A model generated the notes under the pieces. The model was not told the origin of the DNA and made no database searches. It saw only the letters and a list, made by a program, of their open reading frames with translations. This document shows positions 39,195 through 53,897 of a DNA stretch of 64,000 bases, piece after piece. Location of the stretch: positions 11,408,001 to 11,472,000 of the forward strand of contig NC_079883.1 in NCBI RefSeq assembly GCF_029227915.1. The letters run 5' to 3'. The translations under genes were made by a program, and so were the position numbers. How positions within the stretch are numbered: position 1 is the first letter of the stretch; each line of letters starts with the position of its first letter. The DNA is from Hydractinia symbiolongicarpus. Taxonomy: Eukaryota > Cnidaria > Hydrozoa > Anthoathecata > Hydractiniidae.

Positions 39195-39555
39195 GCATCT
39201 TACCAAACAAAAAACGGCTATTTTTATAGCCACACATCCATAAAAAATATTACGGCTAGCTTTTTATATCAAACTTTGTTCTGCTTTCTGTTTAAATTTT
39301 ATGCTACATAAAAATTTTATGCTACATAAAGTTTGACAATGTTAAAAATATGAAGGGCAAGAAAAGTAAAAGCAAGAAAATAAGAAATTTAAAAACGAAA
39401 ATACTTAAACTTAGGGAATCTAATCTTAAAATTACTCTTTTTTAACTGTTTAAGTGACTTAAACAAGTTTAACTTTGTACCAAGATAATGTTTTTTTGTA
39501 AATGTGTGGCTATAAAAATAGCCGTTTGTTAATGTAATAGCCAGATACACACAAA

Positions 39556-40107
39556 TTATTTTTTTGCGGTCTTCTTTGCTGCCTTTTTGGGAGTCTTTTT
39601 GACCTTCTTTGCTGCAGGTTTTTTAGCAACAGGCTTCTTTGTGGGTTTCTTAGCTGCTGGTTTCTTAGCCGAGGCTTTCTTTGTGGCAGGCTTCTTTGCT
39701 GCTTTCTTTGGCGTGCTCTTCTTTGCTGGCTTCTTTTTTGGTGTACTTTTCTTTGCAGTAGGCTTCTTTGCCGTTGGCTTTTTTGCTGCGGCCTTTTTCT
39801 TAGGTTTTTCTTTTTTTACCTGACCTAGCTTGAATGATCCAGAAGCACCAGTGCCTTTAGTTTGAATCAAATCGCCTGATGTTACTCCTCGTTTAAGAGC
39901 CATTTTCAGATGATGATCTGAGTTTTCAGCAACTTTGTAATTTGCATGAATATATTTTGTAATAGCTTGGCGAGATGAACCACCGCGTTCCTTTAGGGTA
40001 GCGATAGCAGCCTTGATCATGTCCACATATTTAGGGTGATCAGCTGTCTTCTTTGCAGCAGGTTTCTTCTTGGGTGCGATTTTCTTTGGAGAAGCTGCTT
40101 CACTCAT
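39556..40107 (-). CDS. Linker histone H1 (unit 7)
   Basis: Predicted protein identical to unit 2. Confidence 0.96.
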   Translation of the reverse strand: MSEAASPKKIAPKKKPAAKKTADHPKYVDMIKAAIATLKERGGSSRQAITKYIHANYKVAENSDHHLKMALKRGVTSGDLIQTKGTGASGSFKLGQVKKEKPKKKAAAKKPTAKKPTAKKSTPKKKPAKKSTPKKAAKKPATKKASAKKPAAKKPTKKPVAKKPAAKKVKKTPKKAAKKTAKK

Positions 40108-40686
40108 TTTTAATGTTTTCTTACAACAATCCAACGATAAACGATGCTTGTTATCACAGTAGAAGTATACTAAACATTACCGTGTAAATGAGATATAATT
40201 TAAGACGGTGCGAAGTATGCGGACGTAAAAGTACCACTCCCGGGAATTGATTTGGCGCGAAAACAGAAATGTGTGTTTCTGTACATCGTATAATGTCCGT
40301 TTTGGGTGCCGCGACTATGCGAAAGCATGTTAATTTTTATTTGTAGCACGACGCAATAGTCTGAAAGAGAAGCTGCTGGAGTTTGAGGTCTTCAGCATTA
40401 CATCTACTCTGTTAATTTGGGCTTCTTCCGCGCCCGTGTTAGGATTTTCATAAAGCGTTCTTTGGTTTGCGTTGCGTATGTCGGCCTACATCATCGACAC
40501 GGCCTGTTTCCGGCTATTAGGAGCAATTCATATATTGGGCACTGCGTTTCGACTTTTTTATTAGACCACAGTAAAAAAATTCACTCACAGAAGTCCCTTT
40601 CTTTCATGGCTACAAACACGAAGAATTCTGTCGTAAGTAAAACGAATGCGCAAGCCAAAATAACGATGGGGCGAAGTCATAAGCAT

Positions 40687-40759
40687 GGCCCTGTGGCCCA
40701 ATGGATAAGGCATCTGACTACGAATCAGGGGATTCCAGGTTCGACTCCTGGCAGGGTCG
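40687..40759 (+). tRNA. tRNA-Arg(ACG) (unit 7)
   Basis: Matches the unit 2 copy. Confidence 0.97.
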
Positions 40760-41081
40760 CACTGTCGCATTTCGGCTGCATGGTCTACTGTGTAACGCGC
40801 GCGCACGTTCTGGCGTAATGCGTTGATAAACGGAATGTACGCAGTCATATTGGAAAGTAATATCACGCACTTAGTATCGTCGCCTTTGTTAGCATTCATG
40901 TAAGTTACCATCCACTCGCTACAGTCGCTCTCCATCCTACGGCTAAATCAACAGCCGTGATTTTTACTATGTCGCCGTCCATCCGTACGCGGTGACAGTT
41001 GTAAGCTTTACAGTAACGTGACATGCTCCACAAGCAGTTACGGTGTGTGGACGATGCCTATCATGGCAACGCTTGTTCTTT

Positions 41082-41267
41082 ATCGCTTCTCGGCCTAATG
41101 GCTAAGATCAAGTGTAGTATCTGTTCTTATCAGTTTAATATCTGGTAGGCCATTCTCTGAATGGTCAGTATATTAATCTGATTTTTCGCCTTGGGTCATG
41201 GAGGTGGATTCATTCACGCCGTGACCACGGGTTGCCTTGGTGTTGCACTATTACCGATGGCGGCCCA
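41082..41267 (+). ncRNA. U2 snRNA with mutated Sm site (unit 8)
   Basis: Same as unit 2 except G-to-C at 41187 (U2 nt 106). This turns the Sm site ATTTTTGG into ATTTTTCG. The first G after the U run is strongly conserved in Sm sites, so this copy probably assembles poorly into a U2 snRNP. Whether it is transcribed is unknown; it is best viewed as a possible pseudogene. Confidence 0.88.
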
Positions 41268-41458
41268 CATAAGCAATAAAAGAATAATAGCAGTCCTCTT
41301 TCCGACGGCACTCTGCATAGTCTACGGCGGGAACAAAACGCGTACACTGGGGGAGAATACAGCCTATGCCCCGCGACACGGCAGTTTATAACACACTCAA
41401 GCCACAAGCATTAACAAACTTTGAAGGGTACCCTCATGCTACGGTGCAGTTCCAACTC

Positions 41459-41623
41459 ATACTTACCTGACGGGGAAGTAAAGACTGATCAATGAGGGTT
41501 TTCTTCCAGAGTGAGGCTCTTGCATTGCACTACGCTTGGGCTGACCTCTGCGATTACTGCAAACGTCAGTAACTCGACCGTACAATTTCTGGTAGTGGGG
41601 GCCTGCGTCCGCGCTCGCCCCCT
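41459..41623 (+). ncRNA. U1 snRNA (unit 8)
   Basis: Matches the unit 2 copy; the U2 upstream of it in this unit has a broken Sm site, but this U1 is intact. Confidence 0.94.
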
Positions 41624-41974
41624 CCTTAAGTCAAAATGAATGAGCTTAGAAAAGTTGCGCGGCCAAATGTCGGTGGTGACTTAAACGCTAAGGTAAAACC
41701 TCGCTTGGCTGTTACGAAACGTGATTGCGATATAAGTCCTCGGAAGGCGGCGGAATTTTATTTTATTTGCCATTCCGTCAGGGTTATTGGATGATCGGCA
41801 ATAGATCGAGTTTGTATGCATTTGAAAGCTCTTTTTTCTCGTACTATCACCTGAAAATGTCGTAGGAAAATGTCATAGGAAACACTTTCAACAACCGCCA
41901 CGTTCCTTAATTGTTATAACAAGAAATATATCACAGCACCATTGAAATGAAAAGGCAACAAATGAAAATGAAAA

Positions 41975-42092
41975 GCCTACGACACCGGGAGTTCCCAGGC
42001 GGTCCCCCATCCAAGTACTATCCCGGCCCGACGATGCTTAACTTCCGTGATCAGACGAGAACGGGTGTGTTCATCGTGGTATGGCCGTAGAC
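41975..42092 (-). rRNA. 5S rRNA (unit 8)
   Basis: Matches the unit 2 copy, TTTT terminator included. Confidence 0.96.
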
Positions 42093-42289
42093 ATTAGTAG
42101 GGGCAAATACGTGCAATTTATTTTGACGTTGTGATCAAATTTTTTTATTTAATTTCTTTGAGTTACTTAGGACAAGGCGTATGCATGGATTATCTATTAG
42201 ACTTTAAGGTTATAGTTTTGTGAAAAAAACAATGTTTTTTTAAAGATGTGTGGCTATAAAAATAGCCGTTGTTTTCTGAGTGTAGCGGT

Positions 42290-42670
42290 TTACTTCTTCT
42301 GTCCTTTGTCGTTCTTCTTTGGGAGTAAGACAGCTTGAATGTTTGGCAAAACACCACCAGCTGCAATGGTTACACCGCTCAAAAGTTTGTTTAATTCTTC
42401 ATCATTACGAACAGCCAATTGTAAATGTCTTGGAATAATCCTAGCTTTTTTGTTGTCTCTTGCTGCGTTACCAGCCAACTCCAATATCTCAGCAGATAAA
42501 TATTCCAAGACGGCTGCTAAGTAAACTGGTGCTCCAGATCCAATTCGGTTAGCATAGTGCCCTCTACGAAGGAATCTATGCACTCTACCGACTGGAAATT
42601 GAAGTCCAGCTCTTGAGGATCTTGTCTTGGCTTTAGCCTTAGCTTTTCCACCTTTTCCACGTCCAGACAT
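42290..42670 (-). CDS. Histone H2A (unit 8)
   Basis: Predicted protein identical to unit 2. Confidence 0.98.
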   Translation of the reverse strand: MSGRGKGGKAKAKAKTRSSRAGLQFPVGRVHRFLRRGHYANRIGSGAPVYLAAVLEYLSAEILELAGNAARDNKKARIIPRHLQLAVRNDEELNKLLSGVTIAAGGVLPNIQAVLLPKKNDKGQKK

Positions 42671-42954
42671 AACTGCGATTTGATTTGTAAGTTAATACAA
42701 AAACGTACGAATATTTAACGTAAGTGTTAACGAAATAAACTTTACTCGTTTTTTCATCATAAAAATAGGATCGAAATCATGTTTTTTTAACCAATCATAA
42801 TTAAGTATTAAACAAAAGATTTTTTTTTTAACCAATTAAATTGCGTATCGGCGTTTTCGGATCGAATTCGATCCGATTTTTTTACTTATAAACAAAAAGT
42901 TTTGACTTGCAGTTTAATGCTTATTTACAAGTTAAGTAGCAAAAATTTTTAACC

Positions 42955-43359
42955 ATGTCTGACGCAGCAGCTAAAGGAGGAAAACAGGCACCTAAAGTAG
43001 CCAAGAAAGGTGAAAAAAGAGCCGGCAAAAAAGGAGGAAAGATTGGTGGAACTGGTGAAAAGAAACGCAAGAGAAAGAGAAAGGAAAGTTATGCTATTTA
43101 CATCTACAATGTTTTGAAACAAGTTCACCCAGATGTCGGAGTTTCAAGCAAAGCTATGAGCATCATGAACTCATTTGTCAACGACATCTTTGAGCGCATT
43201 GCTTCCGAAGCTTCGCGTTTGGCTCTTCAAAACAAAAAGTCGACCATCTCTTCTCGTGAAATTCAAACCGCAGTACGTCTTCTCTTGCCTGGAGAACTTG
43301 CAAAACACGCAGTCAGTGAAGGAACAAAAGCCGTCACAAAATACACAAGCAGCAAGTAA
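42955..43359 (+). CDS. Histone H2B (unit 8)
   Basis: Predicted protein identical to unit 2. Confidence 0.98.
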   Translation: MSDAAAKGGKQAPKVAKKGEKRAGKKGGKIGGTGEKKRKRKRKESYAIYIYNVLKQVHPDVGVSSKAMSIMNSFVNDIFERIASEASRLALQNKKSTISSREIQTAVRLLLPGELAKHAVSEGTKAVTKYTSSK

Positions 43360-43821
43360 ACCAACGTCTACCAAACACAAACGGTCTTTTTTAAGACCAC
43401 ACATCTTTAAAAAAACATTTACTTGGCGTCACTACAAGTTAACCGAAGTTAATAAAACTTCTAAATAATGTGCTTAAGAACACTAGCCTACATTTAAAAT
43501 ACTTCCCCATGTGTGTGTGTGGATTAGCTTCACTTTTCATACGTATTATTAGCTGTACTTGCAGAAAAGACAAGTACATTGATCCATGTTATTGCTTACA
43601 TTTAACTTAACCCAGCTTTTCACGGAAACACTCCCAGGCAAATTAACCCTACAAAGTATTTCTAAATTTTTTTTGTGTCATATATGACATAGTATCGTAT
43701 AGCAATAAATGTAACTGTGACAAGACTTTACACATTGTGTAATTTGGAAGCGTGCACAAAGTAATGTTTTAAAAGATTTGTGGCTATAAAAATAGCCGTT
43801 TTTGTTGAGCAATGACAACGC

Positions 43822-44178
<357 letters not shown>

Positions 44179-44656
44179 TTAACAGAATTCAGACAGCTTT
44201 AAAAAGAGGCCATAAAATTACCTACTGCTCGTGGAAACACCCTAATTAACCAATAGAGTTGCGTCATTACAAAATGTTCCGAACATTTTGTACATTTTTT
44301 TAAGTAAAACTGTAGTTTTTTTAAAAATTCGTGGTCTTAATGTTTCAGTAAGGCAATAAATTTGGCATCGTTGGAATTCGCCAAACCTTCTGCTACTTAC
44401 TAAAAAAAAAAAAAGTCAAAAGCTTTTGTGTATCAGAAGATACAGCCGTTTTCCCGTAGCCAAAAAACACAGATTTTATAAAAATGTTAAAGTAATGAGC
44501 GTAATGTCATTATGCAGCCAATCAGAAATTACTTTCTTAGCACCAATCAAATGGTTTGTTTTGAACCTTAGCTGTCAATCAATATGAGAAATAAAACTTT
44601 GGCGCGATAGTGCATTTTAGACCGTCTTGTGTATCCGTACTACATCGACTTCTTAA

Positions 44657-45070
<414 letters not shown>

Positions 45071-45431
45071 GCATCTTACCAAACAAAAAACGGCTATTTT
45101 TATAGCCACACATCCATAAAAAATATTACGGCTAGCTTTTTATATCAAACTTTGTTCTGCTTTCTGTTTAAATTTTATGCTACATAAAAATTTTATGCTA
45201 CATAAAGTTTGACAATGTTAAAAATATGAAGGGCAAGAAAAGTAAAAGCAAGAAAATAAGAAATTTAAAAACGAAAATACTTAAACTTAGGGAATCTAAT
45301 CTTAAAATTACTCTTTTTTAACTGTTTAAGTGACTTAAACAAGTTTAACTTTGTACCAAGATAATGTTTTTTTGTAAATGTGTGGCTATAAAAATAGCCG
45401 TTTGTTAATGTAATAGCCAGATACACACAAA

Positions 45432-45983
45432 TTATTTTTTTGCGGTCTTCTTTGCTGCCTTTTTGGGAGTCTTTTTGACCTTCTTTGCTGCAGGTTTTTT
45501 AGCAACAGGCTTCTTTGTGGGTTTCTTAGCTGCTGGTTTCTTAGCCGAGGCTTTCTTTGTGGCAGGCTTCTTTGCTGCTTTCTTTGGCGTGCTCTTCTTT
45601 GCTGGCTTCTTTTTTGGTGTACTTTTCTTTGCAGTAGGCTTCTTTGCCGTTGGCTTTTTTGCTGCGGCCTTTTTCTTAGGTTTTTCTTTTTTTACCTGAC
45701 CTAGCTTGAATGATCCAGAAGCACCAGTGCCTTTAGTTTGAATCAAATCGCCTGATGTTACTCCTCGTTTAAGAGCCATTTTCAGATGATGATCTGAGTT
45801 TTCAGCAACTTTGTAATTTGCATGAATATATTTTGTAATAGCTTGGCGAGATGAACCACCGCGTTCCTTTAGGGTAGCGATAGCAGCCTTGATCATGTCC
45901 ACATATTTAGGGTGATCAGCTGTCTTCTTTGCAGCAGGTTTCTTCTTGGGTGCGATTTTCTTTGGAGAAGCTGCTTCACTCAT
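45432..45983 (-). CDS. Linker histone H1 (unit 8)
   Basis: Predicted protein identical to unit 2. Confidence 0.96.
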   Translation of the reverse strand: MSEAASPKKIAPKKKPAAKKTADHPKYVDMIKAAIATLKERGGSSRQAITKYIHANYKVAENSDHHLKMALKRGVTSGDLIQTKGTGASGSFKLGQVKKEKPKKKAAAKKPTAKKPTAKKSTPKKKPAKKSTPKKAAKKPATKKASAKKPAAKKPTKKPVAKKPAAKKVKKTPKKAAKKTAKK

Positions 45984-46562
45984 TTTTAATGTTTTCTTAC
46001 AACAATCCAACGATAAACGATGCTTGTTATCACAGTAGAAGTATACTAAACATTACCGTGTAAATGAGATATAATTTAAGACGGTGCGAAGTATGCGGAC
46101 GTAAAAGTACCACTCCCGGGAATTGATTTGGCGCGAAAACAGAAATGTGTGTTTCTGTACATCGTATAATGTCCGTTTTGGGTGCCGCGACTATGCGAAA
46201 GCATGTTAATTTTTATTTGTAGCACGACGCAATAGTCTGAAAGAGAAGCTGCTGGAGTTTGAGGTCTTCAGCATTACATCTACTCTGTTAATTTGGGCTT
46301 CTTCCGCGCCCGTGTTAGGATTTTCATAAAGCGTTCTTTGGTTTGCGTTGCGTATGTCGGCCTACATCATCGACACGGCCTGTTTCCGGCTATTAGGAGC
46401 AATTCATATATTGGGCACTGCGTTTCGACTTTTTTATTAGACCACAGTAAAAAAATTCACTCACAGAAGTCCCTTTCTTTCATGGCTACAAACACGAAGA
46501 ATTCTGTCGTAAGTAAAACGAATGCGCAAGCCAAAATAACGATGGGGCGAAGTCATAAGCAT

Positions 46563-46635
46563 GGCCCTGTGGCCCAATGGATAAGGCATCTGACTACGAA
46601 TCAGGGGATTCCAGGTTCGACTCCTGGCAGGGTCG
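46563..46635 (+). tRNA. tRNA-Arg(ACG) (unit 8)
   Basis: Matches the unit 2 copy. Confidence 0.97.
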
Positions 46636-46957
46636 CACTGTCGCATTTCGGCTGCATGGTCTACTGTGTAACGCGCGCGCACGTTCTGGCGTAATGCGTT
46701 GATAAACGGAATGTACGCAGTCATATTGGAAAGTAATATCACGCACTTAGTATCGTCGCCTTTGTTAGCATTCATGTAAGTTACCATCCACTCGCTACAG
46801 TCGCTCTCCATCCTACGGCTAAATCAACAGCCGTGATTTTTACTATGTCGCCGTCCATCCGTACGCGGTGACAGTTGTAAGCTTTACAGTAACGTGACAT
46901 GCTCCACAAGCAGTTACGGTGTGTGGACGATGCCTATCATGGCAACGCTTGTTCTTT

Positions 46958-47143
46958 ATCGCTTCTCGGCCTAATGGCTAAGATCAAGTGTAGTATCTGT
47001 TCTTATCAGTTTAATATCTGGTAGGCCATTCTCTGAATGGTCAGTATATTAATCTGATTTTTGGCCTTGGGTCATGGAGGTGGATTCATTCACGCCGTGA
47101 CCACGGGTTGCCTTGGTGTTGCACTATTACCGATGGCGGCCCA
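46958..47143 (+). ncRNA. U2 snRNA (unit 9)
   Basis: Matches the unit 2 copy over its full length. Confidence 0.95.
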
Positions 47144-47334
47144 CATAAGCAATAAAAGAATAATAGCAGTCCTCTTTCCGACGGCACTCTGCATAGTCTA
47201 CGGCGGGAACAAAACGCGTACACTGGGGGAGAATACAGCCTATGCCCCGCGACACGGCAGTTTATAACACACTCAAGCCACAAGCATTAACAAACTTTGA
47301 AGGGTACCCTCATGCTACGGTGCAGTTCCAACTC

Positions 47335-47499
47335 ATACTTACCTGACGGGGAAGTAAAGACTGATCAATGAGGGTTTTCTTCCAGAGTGAGGCTCTTGCA
47401 TTGCACTACGCTTGGGCTGACCTCTGCGATTACTGCAAACGTCAGTAACTCGACCGTACAATTTCTGGTAGTGGGGGCCTGCGTCCGCGCTCGCCCCCT
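47335..47499 (+). ncRNA. U1 snRNA (unit 9)
   Basis: Matches the unit 2 copy over its full length. Confidence 0.94.
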
Positions 47500-47850
47500 C
47501 CTTAAGTCAAAATGAATGAGCTTAGAAAAGTTGCGCGGCCAAATGTCGGTGGTGACTTAAACGCTAAGGTAAAACCTCGCTTGGCTGTTACGAAACGTGA
47601 TTGCGATATAAGTCCTCGGAAGGCGGCGGAATTTTATTTTATTTGCCATTCCGTCAGGGTTATTGGATGATCGGCAATAGATCGAGTTTGTATGCATTTG
47701 AAAGCTCTTTTTTCTCGTACTATCACCTGAAAATGTCGTAGGAAAATGTCATAGGAAACACTTTCAACAACCGCCACGTTCCTTAATTGTTATAACAAGA
47801 AATATATCACAGCACCATTGAAATGAAAAGGCAACAAATGAAAATGAAAA

Positions 47851-47968
47851 GCCTACGACACCGGGAGTTCCCAGGCGGTCCCCCATCCAAGTACTATCCC
47901 GGCCCGACGATGCTTAACTTCCGTGATCAGACGAGAACGGGTGTGTTCATCGTGGTATGGCCGTAGAC
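47851..47968 (-). rRNA. 5S rRNA (unit 9)
   Basis: Matches the unit 2 copy, TTTT terminator included. Confidence 0.96.
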
Positions 47969-48165
47969 ATTAGTAGGGGCAAATACGTGCAATTTATTTT
48001 GACGTTGTGATCAAATTTTTTTATTTAATTTCTTTGAGTTACTTAGGACAAGGCGTATGCATGGATTATCTATTAGACTTTAAGGTTATAGTTTTGTGAA
48101 AAAAACAATGTTTTTTTAAAGATGTGTGGCTATAAAAATAGCCGTTGTTTTCTGAGTGTAGCGGT

Positions 48166-48546
48166 TTACTTCTTCTGTCCTTTGTCGTTCTTCTTTGGGA
48201 GTAAGACAGCTTGAATGTTTGGCAAAACACCACCAGCTGCAATGGTTACACCGCTCAAAAGTTTGTTTAATTCTTCATCATTACGAACAGCCAATTGTAA
48301 ATGTCTTGGAATAATCCTAGCTTTTTTGTTGTCTCTTGCTGCGTTACCAGCCAACTCCAATATCTCAGCAGATAAATATTCCAAGACGGCTGCTAAGTAA
48401 ACTGGTGCTCCAGATCCAATTCGGTTAGCATAGTGCCCTCTACGAAGGAATCTATGCACTCTACCGACTGGAAATTGAAGTCCAGCTCTTGAGGATCTTG
48501 TCTTGGCTTTAGCCTTAGCTTTTCCACCTTTTCCACGTCCAGACAT
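48166..48546 (-). CDS. Histone H2A (unit 9)
   Basis: Predicted protein identical to unit 2. Confidence 0.98.
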   Translation of the reverse strand: MSGRGKGGKAKAKAKTRSSRAGLQFPVGRVHRFLRRGHYANRIGSGAPVYLAAVLEYLSAEILELAGNAARDNKKARIIPRHLQLAVRNDEELNKLLSGVTIAAGGVLPNIQAVLLPKKNDKGQKK

Positions 48547-48830
48547 AACTGCGATTTGATTTGTAAGTTAATACAAAAACGTACGAATATTTAACGTAAG
48601 TGTTAACGAAATAAACTTTACTCGTTTTTTCATCATAAAAATAGGATCGAAATCATGTTTTTTTAACCAATCATAATTAAGTATTAAACAAAAGATTTTT
48701 TTTTTAACCAATTAAATTGCGTATCGGCGTTTTCGGATCGAATTCGATCCGATTTTTTTACTTATAAACAAAAAGTTTTGACTTGCAGTTTAATGCTTAT
48801 TTACAAGTTAAGTAGCAAAAATTTTTAACC

Positions 48831-49235
48831 ATGTCTGACGCAGCAGCTAAAGGAGGAAAACAGGCACCTAAAGTAGCCAAGAAAGGTGAAAAAAGAGCCG
48901 GCAAAAAAGGAGGAAAGATTGGTGGAACTGGTGAAAAGAAACGCAAGAGAAAGAGAAAGGAAAGTTATGCTATTTACATCTACAATGTTTTGAAACAAGT
49001 TCACCCAGATGTCGGAGTTTCAAGCAAAGCTATGAGCATCATGAACTCATTTGTCAACGACATCTTTGAGCGCATTGCTTCCGAAGCTTCGCGTTTGGCT
49101 CTTCAAAACAAAAAGTCGACCATCTCTTCTCGTGAAATTCAAACCGCAGTACGTCTTCTCTTGCCTGGAGAACTTGCAAAACACGCAGTCAGTGAAGGAA
49201 CAAAAGCCGTCACAAAATACACAAGCAGCAAGTAA
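48831..49235 (+). CDS. Histone H2B (unit 9)
   Basis: Predicted protein identical to unit 2. Confidence 0.98.
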   Translation: MSDAAAKGGKQAPKVAKKGEKRAGKKGGKIGGTGEKKRKRKRKESYAIYIYNVLKQVHPDVGVSSKAMSIMNSFVNDIFERIASEASRLALQNKKSTISSREIQTAVRLLLPGELAKHAVSEGTKAVTKYTSSK

Positions 49236-49697
49236 ACCAACGTCTACCAAACACAAACGGTCTTTTTTAAGACCACACATCTTTAAAAAAACATTTACTT
49301 GGCGTCACTACAAGTTAACCGAAGTTAATAAAACTTCTAAATAATGTGCTTAAGAACACTAGCCTACATTTAAAATACTTCCCCATGTGTGTGTGTGGAT
49401 TAGCTTCACTTTTCATACGTATTATTAGCTGTACTTGCAGAAAAGACAAGTACATTGATCCATGTTATTGCTTACATTTAACTTAACCCAGCTTTTCACG
49501 GAAACACTCCCAGGCAAATTAACCCTACAAAGTATTTCTAAATTTTTTTTGTGTCATATATGACATAGTATCGTATAGCAATAAATGTAACTGTGACAAG
49601 ACTTTACACATTGTGTAATTTGGAAGCGTGCACAAAGTAATGTTTTAAAAGATTTGTGGCTATAAAAATAGCCGTTTTTGTTGAGCAATGACAACGC

Positions 49698-50054
<357 letters not shown>

Positions 50055-50532
50055 TTAACAGAATTCAGACAGCTTTAAAAAGAGGCCATAAAATTACCTA
50101 CTGCTCGTGGAAACACCCTAATTAACCAATAGAGTTGCGTCATTACAAAATGTTCCGAACATTTTGTACATTTTTTTAAGTAAAACTGTAGTTTTTTTAA
50201 AAATTCGTGGTCTTAATGTTTCAGTAAGGCAATAAATTTGGCATCGTTGGAATTCGCCAAACCTTCTGCTACTTACTAAAAAAAAAAAAAGTCAAAAGCT
50301 TTTGTGTATCAGAAGATACAGCCGTTTTCCCGTAGCCAAAAAACACAGATTTTATAAAAATGTTAAAGTAATGAGCGTAATGTCATTATGCAGCCAATCA
50401 GAAATTACTTTCTTAGCACCAATCAAATGGTTTGTTTTGAACCTTAGCTGTCAATCAATATGAGAAATAAAACTTTGGCGCGATAGTGCATTTTAGACCG
50501 TCTTGTGTATCCGTACTACATCGACTTCTTAA

Positions 50533-50946
<414 letters not shown>

Positions 50947-51307
50947 GCATCTTACCAAACAAAAAACGGCTATTTTTATAGCCACACATCCATAAAAAAT
51001 ATTACGGCTAGCTTTTTATATCAAACTTTGTTCTGCTTTCTGTTTAAATTTTATGCTACATAAAAATTTTATGCTACATAAAGTTTGACAATGTTAAAAA
51101 TATGAAGGGCAAGAAAAGTAAAAGCAAGAAAATAAGAAATTTAAAAACGAAAATACTTAAACTTAGGGAATCTAATCTTAAAATTACTCTTTTTTAACTG
51201 TTTAAGTGACTTAAACAAGTTTAACTTTGTACCAAGATAATGTTTTTTTGTAAATGTGTGGCTATAAAAATAGCCGTTTGTTAATGTAATAGCCAGATAC
51301 ACACAAA

Positions 51308-51859
51308 TTATTTTTTTGCGGTCTTCTTTGCTGCCTTTTTGGGAGTCTTTTTGACCTTCTTTGCTGCAGGTTTTTTAGCAACAGGCTTCTTTGTGGGTTT
51401 CTTAGCTGCTGGTTTCTTAGCCGAGGCTTTCTTTGTGGCAGGCTTCTTTGCTGCTTTCTTTGGCGTGCTCTTCTTTGCTGGCTTCTTTTTTGGTGTACTT
51501 TTCTTTGCAGTAGGCTTCTTTGCCGTTGGCTTTTTTGCTGCGGCCTTTTTCTTAGGTTTTTCTTTTTTTACCTGACCTAGCTTGAATGATCCAGAAGCAC
51601 CAGTGCCTTTAGTTTGAATCAAATCGCCTGATGTTACTCCTCGTTTAAGAGCCATTTTCAGATGATGATCTGAGTTTTCAGCAACTTTGTAATTTGCATG
51701 AATATATTTTGTAATAGCTTGGCGAGATGAACCACCGCGTTCCTTTAGGGTAGCGATAGCAGCCTTGATCATGTCCACATATTTAGGGTGATCAGCTGTC
51801 TTCTTTGCAGCAGGTTTCTTCTTGGGTGCGATTTTCTTTGGAGAAGCTGCTTCACTCAT
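51308..51859 (-). CDS. Linker histone H1 (unit 9)
   Basis: Predicted protein identical to unit 2. Confidence 0.96.
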   Translation of the reverse strand: MSEAASPKKIAPKKKPAAKKTADHPKYVDMIKAAIATLKERGGSSRQAITKYIHANYKVAENSDHHLKMALKRGVTSGDLIQTKGTGASGSFKLGQVKKEKPKKKAAAKKPTAKKPTAKKSTPKKKPAKKSTPKKAAKKPATKKASAKKPAAKKPTKKPVAKKPAAKKVKKTPKKAAKKTAKK

Positions 51860-52438
51860 TTTTAATGTTTTCTTACAACAATCCAACGATAAACGATGCT
51901 TGTTATCACAGTAGAAGTATACTAAACATTACCGTGTAAATGAGATATAATTTAAGACGGTGCGAAGTATGCGGACGTAAAAGTACCACTCCCGGGAATT
52001 GATTTGGCGCGAAAACAGAAATGTGTGTTTCTGTACATCGTATAATGTCCGTTTTGGGTGCCGCGACTATGCGAAAGCATGTTAATTTTTATTTGTAGCA
52101 CGACGCAATAGTCTGAAAGAGAAGCTGCTGGAGTTTGAGGTCTTCAGCATTACATCTACTCTGTTAATTTGGGCTTCTTCCGCGCCCGTGTTAGGATTTT
52201 CATAAAGCGTTCTTTGGTTTGCGTTGCGTATGTCGGCCTACATCATCGACACGGCCTGTTTCCGGCTATTAGGAGCAATTCATATATTGGGCACTGCGTT
52301 TCGACTTTTTTATTAGACCACAGTAAAAAAATTCACTCACAGAAGTCCCTTTCTTTCATGGCTACAAACACGAAGAATTCTGTCGTAAGTAAAACGAATG
52401 CGCAAGCCAAAATAACGATGGGGCGAAGTCATAAGCAT

Positions 52439-52511
52439 GGCCCTGTGGCCCAATGGATAAGGCATCTGACTACGAATCAGGGGATTCCAGGTTCGACTCC
52501 TGGCAGGGTCG
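52439..52511 (+). tRNA. tRNA-Arg(ACG) (unit 9)
   Basis: Matches the unit 2 copy. Confidence 0.97.
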
Positions 52512-52833
52512 CACTGTCGCATTTCGGCTGCATGGTCTACTGTGTAACGCGCGCGCACGTTCTGGCGTAATGCGTTGATAAACGGAATGTACGCAGTCAT
52601 ATTGGAAAGTAATATCACGCACTTAGTATCGTCGCCTTTGTTAGCATTCATGTAAGTTACCATCCACTCGCTACAGTCGCTCTCCATCCTACGGCTAAAT
52701 CAACAGCCGTGATTTTTACTATGTCGCCGTCCATCCGTACGCGGTGACAGTTGTAAGCTTTACAGTAACGTGACATGCTCCACAAGCAGTTACGGTGTGT
52801 GGACGATGCCTATCATGGCAACGCTTGTTCTTT

Positions 52834-53019
52834 ATCGCTTCTCGGCCTAATGGCTAAGATCAAGTGTAGTATCTGTTCTTATCAGTTTAATATCTGGTAG
52901 GCCATTCTCTGAATGGTCAGTATATTAATCTGATTTTTGGCCTTGGGTCATGGAGGTGGATTCATTCACGCCGTGACCACGGGTTGCCTTGGTGTTGCAC
53001 TATTACCGATGGCGGCCCA
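52834..53019 (+). ncRNA. U2 snRNA (unit 10)
   Basis: Matches the unit 2 copy; the deletion in this unit lies about 590 bp downstream. Confidence 0.95.
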
Positions 53020-53210
53020 CATAAGCAATAAAAGAATAATAGCAGTCCTCTTTCCGACGGCACTCTGCATAGTCTACGGCGGGAACAAAACGCGTACACT
53101 GGGGGAGAATACAGCCTATGCCCCGCGACACGGCAGTTTATAACACACTCAAGCCACAAGCATTAACAAACTTTGAAGGGTACCCTCATGCTACGGTGCA
53201 GTTCCAACTC

Positions 53211-53375
53211 ATACTTACCTGACGGGGAAGTAAAGACTGATCAATGAGGGTTTTCTTCCAGAGTGAGGCTCTTGCATTGCACTACGCTTGGGCTGACCTC
53301 TGCGATTACTGCAAACGTCAGTAACTCGACCGTACAATTTCTGGTAGTGGGGGCCTGCGTCCGCGCTCGCCCCCT
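53211..53375 (+). ncRNA. U1 snRNA (unit 10)
   Basis: Matches the unit 2 copy. The 144-bp deletion begins about 230 bp downstream, so its 3' flank is intact. Confidence 0.94.
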
Positions 53376-53609
53376 CCTTAAGTCAAAATGAATGAGCTTA
53401 GAAAAGTTGCGCGGCCAAATGTCGGTGGTGACTTAAACGCTAAGGTAAAACCTCGCTTGGCTGTTACGAAACGTGATTGCGATATAAGTCCTCGGAAGGC
53501 GGCGGAATTTTATTTTATTTGCCATTCCGTCAGGGTTATTGGATGATCGGCAATAGATCGAGTTTGTATGCATTTGAAAGCTCTTTTTTCTCGTACTATC
53601 ACCTGAAAA

Positions 53610-53700
53610 GTCCCCCATCCAAGTACTATCCCGGCCCGACGATGCTTAACTTCCGTGATCAGACGAGAACGGGTGTGTTCATCGTGGTATGGCCGTAGAC
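53610..53700 (-). pseudogene. Truncated 5S rRNA (unit 10)
   Basis: Only the first 91 nt of the 118-nt gene remain. A 144-bp deletion (equivalent to 6603-6746 in unit 2) removes the 3' strand of helix I and the end of box C. The 5' end at 53700 and box A are intact. On the minus strand the break reads GGGGGAC then TTTTCAGG, so a new TTTT run sits exactly at the junction and could terminate Pol III. The product could not close helix I and should not work as 5S rRNA. Confidence 0.95.
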
Positions 53701-53897
53701 ATTAGTAGGGGCAAATACGTGCAATTTATTTTGACGTTGTGATCAAATTTTTTTATTTAATTTCTTTGAGTTACTTAGGACAAGGCGTATGCATGGATTA
53801 TCTATTAGACTTTAAGGTTATAGTTTTGTGAAAAAAACAATGTTTTTTTAAAGATGTGTGGCTATAAAAATAGCCGTTGTTTTCGGAGTGTAGCGGT

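Noticed and set aside
53433-53698. 61- and 73-codon frames seen only in unit 10
   Set aside because: Created by fusion of spacer and 5S sequence at the 144-bp deletion.
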